A DNA stretch of 64,000 bases from JAEUSG01 sp964590225 (GTDB taxonomy: Bacteria; Fibrobacterota; OXYB2-FULL-49-7; JAEUSG01). A model generated the notes under the pieces. That model was given only the letters and a program-made list of their open reading frames with translations, ran no database searches and was not told the DNA's origin. Positions 1 through 9,700 of the stretch are shown piece by piece. The translations under genes were made by a program, and so were the position numbers. Within the stretch, counting starts at the first letter, position 1, and each line of letters opens with the position of its first letter. The stretch covers positions 14,625 through 78,624 of the forward strand of contig CAZPWS010000008.1 of assembly GCA_964590225.1 (NCBI GenBank), read 5' to 3'.

Positions 1-600
1 GTGAGCATAGTAGATCTTCTTAGCGGACTTTCTCTGAGGTATCTTGAACATGATCACGAACATTGTGACCATGATCATGCGGGACATAACAGTCACATCC
101 AAACAGGCGAGATGGCCGATCCGCATGTTTGGCTCTCCCCCAAAAGAGTTAAGATTATGGCTGCAACTATTTACAGGACTATGGTGGCCACAGATTCAGT
201 CAACGCCGAGGAATATAAGCAAAACCTTGTAACATTTACTGCTGAACTCGATTCGCTTGACAATGAACTATCCATATCAATGCTGCCCTATGCTGGGCGG
301 TCTATCCTGGTTTACCACGAAGCTTTTGGCTATTTCGCGGAAGATTATGGTTTGACGCAGGTTACCATAGAAGCTGGCGGAAAGGAGCCGGACCCCAAAA
401 CTCTTGCACGCATTATTGACGCAGCAGCGGCTATCAAACCAGCAGCAATTTTTGTACAGCCCCAGTTTTCAGATAGAAGCGCAAGGATACTTGCTAATGA
501 GCTTAGATGTAAAGTTGTTACAGTGGATCCAATACCAGAAAACTACATCAATGATATGAGAAAAATAGCTTTAATTTTTCGAGAATATCTTGTCAAATGA
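1..600 (+). CDS. znuA: Zinc-type ABC transporter substrate-binding protein (C-terminal part, cut by window edge)
   Basis: Periplasmic metal-binding component of a ZnuABC-type importer. Only the last 199 residues lie in the window; family members are usually about 300, so the GTG at base 1 is the edge and not the start. Visible are a His/Asp-rich loop (residues 17-32) typical of zinc binders, DPHVWLSP at 40-47 with a ligand His, a second ligand His in VYHEAFGYF near 104-112, the EAGGKEPDP motif of the second lobe, and a late ligand Asp at 176 (TVDPIPEN). The stop overlaps the start of the ATPase gene by 4 bp, so the two are translationally coupled. Zinc is the likely substrate from the His loop, but manganese or another divalent metal cannot be excluded. 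Confidence 0.86.
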   Translation: MSIVDLLSGLSLRYLEHDHEHCDHDHAGHNSHIQTGEMADPHVWLSPKRVKIMAATIYRTMVATDSVNAEEYKQNLVTFTAELDSLDNELSISMLPYAGRSILVYHEAFGYFAEDYGLTQVTIEAGGKEPDPKTLARIIDAAAAIKPAAIFVQPQFSDRSARILANELRCKVVTVDPIPENYINDMRKIALIFREYLVK

Positions 601-1370
601 AAACGGACACAACTATTCTAAGTTTCAGGAATGTCTGCTTCTCTTATGGCGAACAGGAAGTTCTGCATAATATATCATTTGATATTGACAATAATGCATT
701 CCTTGGCATTGTAGGACCAAATGGCGGTGGTAAAACCACTCTTTTGAAGCTTATGCTTGGACTTGAAAAAGCAAACACTGGTTCAATTGTTGTGATGGGG
801 CAAAATCCTCTTTTTGCCCGCGAAAATATCGGTTATGTAATGCAGCACATACAATACGACAATAATTTTCCTGCAACTGTTATGGATATTGTATTAATGG
901 GGCTTGTTCATAAAAAATTGTTAGGATGGTATTCCAGCAATGACCATAAAAAGGCACTTGTCGCTCTCGATAAAACTGGAACGGCAGAGCTGAAAGATAG
1001 ATCCTTTACAGCACTTTCTGGCGGACAGCGCCAACGGGTACTAATTGCGCAGGCTCTTGTTGCTAATCCATCAATGCTTATTCTTGATGAACCAACAGCC
1101 AATATTGATCCCGAGGGTGAAAAAACTATTAACAGCCTTCTATCGATATTAGCGAAGACCACAACAATAATTATGGTGTCGCATAATCTTAATACTGTTC
1201 TGAACAGTGTAAGCCATGTTCTTTGCGTTAACCGGACAGCAGTAATAAGCAGTATTGACTCGATGCATCCAGAGCTTATTAACGCTACAAAAGATGGCGG
1301 TGTAGCCGTTTTGCACCACGAATTGAATTGCAGGATATTCGACAAAAGCAGTGGCGGAGCATGCGCATGA
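597..1370 (+). CDS. znuC: Zinc-type ABC transporter ATP-binding protein
   Basis: Cytoplasmic ATPase of the metal importer, 257 residues, normal for ZnuC. The Walker A motif GPNGGGKTT is at 40-48, the ABC signature LSGGQRQRV near 140-148, Walker B LILDEP near 161-166, and the switch His in VSHNL near 199. The start codon overlaps the znuA stop (ATGA), and the stop overlaps the permease start in the same way. The last 25 or so residues (ELNCRIFDKSSGGACA) are poorly conserved in the family. The order SBP-ATPase-permease supports the assignment. Confidence 0.94.
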   Translation: MKTDTTILSFRNVCFSYGEQEVLHNISFDIDNNAFLGIVGPNGGGKTTLLKLMLGLEKANTGSIVVMGQNPLFARENIGYVMQHIQYDNNFPATVMDIVLMGLVHKKLLGWYSSNDHKKALVALDKTGTAELKDRSFTALSGGQRQRVLIAQALVANPSMLILDEPTANIDPEGEKTINSLLSILAKTTTIIMVSHNLNTVLNSVSHVLCVNRTAVISSIDSMHPELINATKDGGVAVLHHELNCRIFDKSSGGACA

Positions 1371-2206
1371 CTATTTCTTTTTTTGACAATATTTTTCGCT
1401 ACCAGTTTCTCCAATACGCTCTCGCAGCATCGTTTTTATCATCTATCGCCTCCGGGATTGTCGGAAGCATTGTTGTAGTTCGTCGTTCTACATATATCGC
1501 GGGTGCGATTTCGCACTGTGTCCTCGGCGGTATAGGGGTTGCTCGTTTCTTTCAGGTTTACTATAAGCTTGAATGGCTCGACCCTATTTTTGGCGCAATA
1601 ATTGCAGCGCTTGCCGCAGCCATAATAATCGCATGGTCAATATCGAATGTCAGAGAAAGAGTAGATTCAATTCTAAGCGTAATATGGGCGGTAGGGATGT
1701 CGATTGGAATAACCTTTATTATTAAAACACCTGGTTATGGGCAAGATGTTATGTCCTACCTATTCGGCAGCATAATTATGGTATCATTTAATGACATTGT
1801 ATTAATGATATTTCTTAATTCAATAATAGGTGGTATTGCCCTTCTCTTCTACAATCGAATTCTTGCTATCAGCTTTAACGAAGAAGCGGCAAAGGTTCGT
1901 GGCGTGTCGGTAACCGTATTCACATTTATTTTTACGATTATAACTGCCCTCACCATAGTCCTGCTTGTAAGAATTGTAGGTGTAATAATGGTCATTGCAC
2001 TACTTTCGATTCCGCCAGCAATAGCATCAAAATTTACAAAAAGGCTATCCACAATGATGCTTTTTTCCTGTATAGCAAGCTTTCTATTCACTTCGACAGG
2101 TCTTGTACTGAGTTACGAATTTGAACTGCCAGCAGGCGCAACAATGATACAGGTGGCAGGCATATGCTACTTCCTTTCTATGGCCAAGAAAAAAAAACAT
2201 GCATAA
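1367..2206 (+). CDS. znuB: Zinc-type ABC transporter permease
   Basis: Inner-membrane permease of the ABC-3 family (279 residues), with about eight hydrophobic segments. It has the family motifs VVVRRSTYIAGAISHCVLGG near the N-terminus, with the conserved AISH/GG, and the C-terminal ALLSIPPAIA. The reading frame is open further upstream, but the ATG at 1367 overlaps the znuC stop as ATGA and has a GGCGGAG ribosome site about 7 nt upstream, so it is preferred over ATG 1361. Its 3' end overlaps the next gene by 8 bp. Confidence 0.9.
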   Translation: MTISFFDNIFRYQFLQYALAASFLSSIASGIVGSIVVVRRSTYIAGAISHCVLGGIGVARFFQVYYKLEWLDPIFGAIIAALAAAIIIAWSISNVRERVDSILSVIWAVGMSIGITFIIKTPGYGQDVMSYLFGSIIMVSFNDIVLMIFLNSIIGGIALLFYNRILAISFNEEAAKVRGVSVTVFTFIFTIITALTIVLLVRIVGVIMVIALLSIPPAIASKFTKRLSTMMLFSCIASFLFTSTGLVLSYEFELPAGATMIQVAGICYFLSMAKKKKHA

Positions 2207-3701
2207 AGTTATTGTGATTTCGAGCGATACTTCTGTATCCACAAACGCAATCGAAGGTACATTGTTGTCTGCTCACTTAAGGGAGAATGGATTTGGCATC
2301 GATACACCATGCGGGGGAAATGGCACATGTGGTAAATGCCTTGTAGAAGTTGTTGGTAAAGGCGAAGTTAAATCTTGTACATTCAAAATTGGTGCCGATT
2401 GTACTGTACGCCTGCAAAAGCAAAAAAGTACTGCGAACATACTTTCGTCTATATCTCCGGTAGTAAGAACCATTCCAATAAATGGTTTGCCGAAGAGTTG
2501 TCCCGATTTTGGGTTAGCGCTTGATATCGGGACAACAACAGTAGTAGCGCTTCTTGTGGACAAGAATACGGGTGAAGCTTTGGACAGGGTTGTTTTTCTA
2601 AACCCGCAAGCTGAATATGGCCTAGATGTAATTTCACGAATTAACTTTACAATTGAAGATGTGAAGGGGCTTTCGGTGCTTCATAATACGCTGATCCGCG
2701 CGATAAACAAAAGTATCTATGCACTTTGCGAAAAAGCTGGCATTAGCAAGGAATCTATTAGCGAAATAGTGGTTGCTGCTAATACTACAATGCTGCATAT
2801 ATTCAGCAATACCTCGCCAAAGAGTCTTGCTTTCTATCCTTTTACGCCAGAGTTTACCGATACTAAAACATGTACGGCCAACGAAGCCGGATTAGTAGCC
2901 GCACCTTCTTCAAGAATAACACTGTTGCCATCGGTATCGGCATTTGTTGGCGCAGATATTTCTGCCGGACTAACTGCTGTTCCTATTTTAGAAAGCAATA
3001 AAACAGCTCTTTTTATTGATATAGGGACAAATGGTGAAATTGCATTGGGTAATGCTGATGGCTTTTTATGCTGCGCAACAGCTGCCGGCCCGGCATTTGA
3101 AGGGGCAAAAATATCGTGCGGCATGGGGGCAGTAGCTGGAGCAATCAGCTCTTTTACCGACAACGGAACTTACACTACTATTGGAGGCATTAAGCCTCTT
3201 GGAATTTGCGGGTCCGCATTAATTGATATTGTCGCTTACTTGCTAAAATCAGGTCGCATATCTCCAGAAGGGCTACTCGAAGAACCATTTCAAATAGTAC
3301 CTCCGGCAGAGAGCGCAACAAATAGGGCCATAGCAATAACACCAAAAGATATACGGGAATTACAACTTGCGAAAGCTGCCATTTCCGCAGGAATTAAACT
3401 ACTAATTAAGCAAGCGGGTATCTCTTTTTGCCAAATCGAACATCTCTATATTGCAGGAGGGTTTGGAGCCTTTGTAAACATCAATAACGCAATAACGATT
3501 GGTTTGCTGCCGACAGAGCTAAAGGACAGAATCGTACTTGCAGGAAACACCTCTCTCGCCGGTGCTTTTTTATCGGTTAGAAACAGCTCGTTCATAAATG
3601 AAATCAACAATACCATACATAAATGTACAGCGATTGATTTATCTGCTATTCCAGAATTTAACGACACATTCGTTGACGAAATGTTCTTTAGAATTACTTG
3701 A
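2199..3701 (+). CDS. RACo-like ferredoxin/ASKHA protein (corrinoid activation, DUF4445 family)
   Basis: A 500-residue protein. An N-terminal plant-type [2Fe-2S] ferredoxin domain has four Cys ligands at 38, 44, 47 and 60. It is followed by an ASKHA ATPase-like body: ALDIGTTTVVALLVD near 107-121, LFIDIGTNGEIALG near 269-282, GPAFEGAKISCGMGA, and LYIAGGFGAFVN. This is the layout of RACo proteins, which use ATP and reduced Fe-S to return Co(II) corrinoid proteins to Co(I). The gene overlaps the metal permease by 8 bp and so appears to be the fourth gene of that operon. No corrinoid protein or methyltransferase is visible in the window, so the partner is unknown. It converges with the next gene, overlapping 8 bp. 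The family call is strong; the substrate is inferred. Confidence 0.86.
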   Translation: MHKVIVISSDTSVSTNAIEGTLLSAHLRENGFGIDTPCGGNGTCGKCLVEVVGKGEVKSCTFKIGADCTVRLQKQKSTANILSSISPVVRTIPINGLPKSCPDFGLALDIGTTTVVALLVDKNTGEALDRVVFLNPQAEYGLDVISRINFTIEDVKGLSVLHNTLIRAINKSIYALCEKAGISKESISEIVVAANTTMLHIFSNTSPKSLAFYPFTPEFTDTKTCTANEAGLVAAPSSRITLLPSVSAFVGADISAGLTAVPILESNKTALFIDIGTNGEIALGNADGFLCCATAAGPAFEGAKISCGMGAVAGAISSFTDNGTYTTIGGIKPLGICGSALIDIVAYLLKSGRISPEGLLEEPFQIVPPAESATNRAIAITPKDIRELQLAKAAISAGIKLLIKQAGISFCQIEHLYIAGGFGAFVNINNAITIGLLPTELKDRIVLAGNTSLAGAFLSVRNSSFINEINNTIHKCTAIDLSAIPEFNDTFVDEMFFRIT

Positions 3702-6700
3702 GCAGAGTCATTTTTTTGACAGTGCGGTAAATAATGCTACCACTGCTACCAGTGATAGTTAGCCTATACAAATAAACTCCCGAGGCTACTGTGTTCCCAA
3801 TTTCATTTCGTCCGTCCCACATTACAACATGCCTACCAGCCCGCGGCTGACCATGCGCAATAACCCTGATAATCCGTCCTCTTGTGTCATAAACGACAAT
3901 CTGCAAAAGAGAACCGGCATATCCATTTTTAAGCGGATCTAACGGTATTGAGTATGCTATTGAAGTAGCTGGATTGAACGGATTAGGATAATTGCCATGC
4001 AGACTAAACAATGAGGGCAAGAAACCACCACTGCTGTTGCGTGCAACAAACAGGCTATCTCCAACAAGAAGCCGGTAACAACGATCTTTTGCTTTGCCAA
4101 ACAAATCTGAAAACAGTTGGTCGTTCTCTCTTAAGTTTACGGAATACGATACGTCTGGCAAATCAAGAACTGCCATCAGTTTGTCTGGCAATAATGACAT
4201 ATTGGTAAATGCCATGGACAGACCTTTTACATCTTCCCTGTCGCTCTTAACCTGAATATCCCATATGTATCCGCTGTCGGATTTTGTTTTATACGAAACG
4301 GCTGCCAATTCGTTTCCTTCTACTATACCGGCTTCCGGTGCGTCTGGAAACTTGATATCTGGAACATAAGACGAAATACTCATGTTATAAACTCCAACAA
4401 CATTCATTGCATCACACGCGATAATCCGGCCTGAACTATTAATTGCGGCAACCGTAAACTGGAGCGACCATTCAGATTGCTGTCCATTTTGTGTCATTAA
4501 ACTGCCCTGTTTATGCAAAAAATTTACATTATCAACAGTTGGGGCTACAATTTCCTCGTTTGGATACAAATACAACAGAAGACCATCGCCAAACCCCTTG
4601 GACGCACTAATCCGTGCAGAATCGGATAGAGCCTGATATTGATTTAGCAAGCGGAATGAACCGCCATACATTGTCCACATCCTCTGTAAAAGTGGAACCC
4701 TGCCATTTGAAGTGTCGATTTTAGATGATGCTATTATCGAGGACTGTTTTACCGAGCCGATGAATGGCAGCGACGCAAGCCTCCAGCCTCCCGTTGTACC
4801 ACCGGAAGCAACAATAAACCCCTTCGACCCTTTTTGTGTTGGTAGTTTTGATTGTCCAATCTTATAATTCATGGTAATATCGGCATCACTCCGTGTTACT
4901 ACAAGGAATGCGCGCCCAGGCATTACCCTAAAACCGGGATCGCTTGAAGAGTATTCTCTGAAACTATTTCCATCAAGTCGCATGACACGCATTCTCTCTC
5001 TGTTATAATTGCCCTGTGTGCTGGTAATGGCATCCACAATGGTCGTATAGCTGTTTGGCATAGCTGTAATGGAAACAAGAGACCAGTTCGGCCTTAACGA
5101 CGGGAAAACACCTACTACACTATCAACAGAAATAGGCGCGCTGTGAAAAGAGAATCTCTTTCGCCCGTCGCTAACCCATATTGAAAAGTGAAGACCTGCC
5201 GTTCGAATTCTTGCAGCATTCGCTTTAAGAATTTGGGAAATATCGTATGTACATTCAATTAGCGTATCGGGCGTTGTTATTTTTGAATTTCTGGTTCCAG
5301 AAACAAATTTAGTTGTTACGGTATCCCACAACACAGTGTCTGCACAGCCCTTGTCGAGCCTGTATGTGTGTATTCTTATTCCTGCATCAAGATTTACATT
5401 ATTATCTCTTACCCTAATTTTAACAACACCAGAATCACCCTTTGCATTCACAAAAAGGCCTGTAAGAGCAGTATCAATTATAGGCGCTCTTAGGTCCCTT
5501 AGAGCCACTATGTAAAAGGTGTCGGAATTTGCCGGTTCCTGAGAAGTTACGCTATTCCAAAAACTATCCGTCTTGAAGTTGGCAAGGCGAAGTACTTTTC
5601 CACCTTCCTCAACAATAGTCCCGAGCTCTTCAAGCCTACTGCCATCTGTAACTTTGTAAAGCCTTACTGCCGTATCGGCAAGTGGCATAGTAAACTTAAG
5701 ATTCAAGCCAGTATTGTAGAAAGGTAGCACCCCGATTGATGTTGCACGCAATTCTGAAATAAAAAAATAGGTTTCAGGTCGTGAACGGACAAAACCTAAA
5801 CCTCTTAATTTAGCAGAATCGACAGGAACAGAAGCAAGCCCTACTGTTAGGAAACCATTGTTAAGCGGAACAGGATTTAGCGCGGTTACAGGCACCGAAA
5901 CTGCTACCGAACCGTTATCGTAATATCTTTCACCAGTATTGTAAAGAGAATCCTTAAAAGGCAGCCGCACAAAACTGAAGTCGTTCCACGCCGTGTCACA
6001 ATAGTTTCCTATTGAATCTATCAGCCTAACAACTACACCATCTACACCTATTGTATCAAAGACAAGCGGTGTTCCAGAATAGTGGTAAAAGTTAAATACT
6101 GATGCCCCTTTGCATTTGATACCCATTGTAGAAAACTCACCCAAACTGTCGGATGTAGCAACTACGGAAAGCCGCTTCGACGAACGATTAATTCCTATTG
6201 ATATAGAAGCATTATAAGGGGGACGGTTATCGATATTAGCTACAAGCGTTGCGGTAGTATCAGGCAGCAAGCTGGAAACTGGTCTCATATCAGACAGCGA
6301 CAGAGAAATAGATAATTTTACAGTATCGGTTCCGCGAATTGCATTCCACTCCTTTGCCGGCAACTTTGAGATGTTGATGTATGATGTATATACTGCACCT
6401 GAATTAATGGTATCTATTGTTAGGCGAAGTGAATCACCAATCCTTAAAGCCGAGGCAGGTAATTCAGAATTAGTTTTACCGCCATCCAGCGAATAAGATG
6501 TCCGCAGTTGCAATCTGTTCTCAGTGCTATCATTAACTTTAACAGATACCATCAGCACTGTATCAGACAATTGTTTTACCACTGCCGAATCGAACCGCGG
6601 CTTATCAATTTTATATCTGAATGGTCCCTTTTTAAGCGGATCGCCGCCATACACAAACCGCTCCACCGAAGGCCAAAATGTCAAATAATAGTCATTTTCA

Positions 6701-9700
6701 TCAAAGCGCAATGCTCTCTCAGAATACGCCGCACCAACCGCTTCCACGCTGCGCACTATTTTTTTCCCAAGCGTTGCTTCTGTTGCTGGCATAGGCCCAT
6801 TATAAAAGCTGTCTGATTGCATTACAAAGGTAACAAAACGGACATGTGTATCTGCCTTCCAGAGGTTGCCGTCAATATTAATAGCATCTCGCCATGAAAG
6901 GGTAAAAAGCTCGTTGTCAACCAATGATACTTTTACCATAGAATCAGGAACTGTTGGCACAAAGAGCCGACAGAAAGCCACAGAAAGTGAATCTGTTTTT
7001 GCCTGATTGCCTACAGAATCAGCCGTTGTCATGGCAAAATAATAATCTTTATTTGGTTCAAGATCTCTTATTACAATGCTGTCCAGTGGCCTCATTACAT
7101 TGATTCTTCCGCTATCTCTATAAGGTTTATTGGTTAATGGACTTAAAAAGTATTCAGGGTTTTCGCTCCAATCGAGCAAAAAGGAGAGTTTATTGTTTTC
7201 CGCATATTGCGCTGAATAAAAAAGAGCTGGATCGATTCGCCATCTCACACGAACCGTGCGACAATCAAGTGCCCTTGCGCTTACCTCAATGGGCAGGCGC
7301 GCAGGTCCAATTGTATCTATCCCTTTAGGTGTGGTGATGGTATCCCATACGCAACTTTTTGACCATACCCCCGACTCGTTCCGCACAAACGCAGCCACTG
7401 TATATTTTGTCCTCTCCTTGAGGACCACAGGAATTGTATCTCTTCTACTATACGCCAGAGTGGGCGGATCAAAATAGGCAAAACCGGCGGAATTGATACT
7501 GTTTGGGACATCGTCATAGCCTGCGAATTGTTTGTAAAGAAACCTTACCCCAGGCGGAATCGGCCCAGAAGCTACACGCCAGTCTATTGCAATTCTAACC
7601 GGCTGTCCAAGCCCACCTTGAGGAACAAGCCTTGTAATCGCAAGCGTATTTACGGGATACGACCAAGTTCTTATGGCCGCACGCGCATGAGCGGCGGGCA
7701 GACTATATCTGTTGACATATGATGGAGACAATGATGATACAACAAATGTTGTAAACCGTAAATCCGCGCCAAGTGGTACTGGCCAAAGCTTAAAGCTTCC
7801 GGATAAAACTGAATCTATGGCAATTTGTCTGGCAAGACTCCCATCACTCTCATTAGATGGATAAACACCGTCAGTACGATACCTGATAATAATCGACTTT
7901 ACAGACAAATCTATTAAGTTAACCGGATCCGTAAATCTGTTTGCATAAAGCGAATATAAAACAGTTAGCGACTCTGGCATAGAGGCATGCAAAACAGTTA
8001 GCGTACATAGCGGAGGGGTATGTGCAATTGTGGAAGAGTCAAACGGTGTTTTGATTTGAAAAAGACTTTTACCGTCTTCAACGGCTCCTCTATTACCCGA
8101 TTTGTTAATGGGAGCACAGGCAATAAAATAATTTGTATTGTGTTTAAGTGCATAAAAGTATTGTGGCGGGAGAGCAGAGGAATCGATACTAAAATTTGGA
8201 AGTGCCGTATCGACATATGCTTGGGAAATAGGACTTGTGCTTAACCAAACGCCAAGCGAAGGAATGGTATCCCGAAAACTTGTTATTGGCACTTTGTTAA
8301 AAACAGCACGATTCCATCCAACAGATAATCCTGTGTATCCAGTGGTCGAGACACTCCAGCCCGTGTCGTTTTTTGGCCGCACCAAATCAACTCTTGTCCA
8401 CGCAACCGCGCTCTTTATACTTGTTGTGTCCCAGTTAAAGGCTGAATCTCTTATTGCAAAAGTTAAATGGTATTTCCTGCCAACACCACTACCAATAGAA
8501 CCGGAAAGCAGCGGATATATTTCTGTTGAAAAGGTGTCGCCTATCACATTGATTAAATTCCAATCAATGTAGCCCACAGATTGAGAGGGAATTTGAAAGT
8601 TTGTATAGGGAGATAATTCCGACCAATATATTCGCATTCCGCCTGAATAGCGATCCCCGGCAGCAATAGAGTCGATTCCACTAACCGTAACGGAGATTTG
8701 CCGCTCAGGTGCATACTGCGAAGTATCAGCCGTAAAACTAATTTTCGCTCCATCTGGGTGAACGGTATCGGCAGCCACAAGCGTTTGCAGAGTACAAACA
8801 TTCATTAACTGAGAAACACGAGACCAATAACCCCTTTTATTTGAAAGAGCTACAGATAAGTAGTACTTTGTAGCTGCTTTAAGACCGGTGACCAGAAATG
8901 TTCTTGTGATGCTATCGCTTCCAACATCGTAGTAGCGAATATTTACAGTGTCGTACCCATTAAGTACATAAGCGACATCCGACAATATCAGCTTTACTTT
9001 TGCTCTATCGATATCACCCAACAACATGTTAAGATTTGAAAATGTAACTCTGGCTGTGCTATAATAAAGAGGCTGTGCCGATACGCTAACGGGATTTGGG
9101 GGTGGAGAGGCCGTTCTAAACCTGTAAACAGCCGCAAAATTTGAAATATTGCCGTTCGAATCACAGGGTGCGACACCGACATAATAATTCGCACCGGTAT
9201 CAAGCGCGGTAAAACTAACGCCTGCCCCACCAATAAGCTCATTTATAGATATCTTGGCAGAGGCCATTAAAGACTTATGTTGTGTCGCAAGGATAACAGA
9301 ATCGGCAGACGACGCCATTTTTCTAATCCAGAAATGAATACTATCAACATCCGTTGAAAAAAGTGTGGCCCAATTTGTCACCTCAACTTTCAAAGTAGTG
9401 AGTGTAGTGTCATCAATTCTGAGGTTCAATGGGTTTGCCGGTTCGTCCGAATCGTACCAGATGGACGACGAAGCAGAGAGTGGTATATCCGAAAACCAAC
9501 GCGTTCCTTCATCAAAGGCAAAAGGAGCAACCGAAACATAACAGAGAAATGTCCGAGTATCTTCCAGCATCAAAAATACCGTATCGAAAAGAGCCGCTTT
9601 AGCAACAACAGTATCTCGCGCCATTGCCTCCAAAGGGTTTAGAACTTGTGTCGTTCCAAAAAAGATCCTCACAGAATCTACCTCTGCCGACAGAGCCGAC

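Noticed and set aside
908..1414. 168-codon reverse-strand frame opposite znuC
   Set aside because: Shadow of a strongly conserved ATPase gene; the translated protein has no domain, signal or sensible composition.
6508..9242. Several 60-110 codon frames inside the giant secreted protein gene, both strands
   Set aside because: All fall within one long uninterrupted frame with clear repeat structure; none has a ribosome site or recognisable product.
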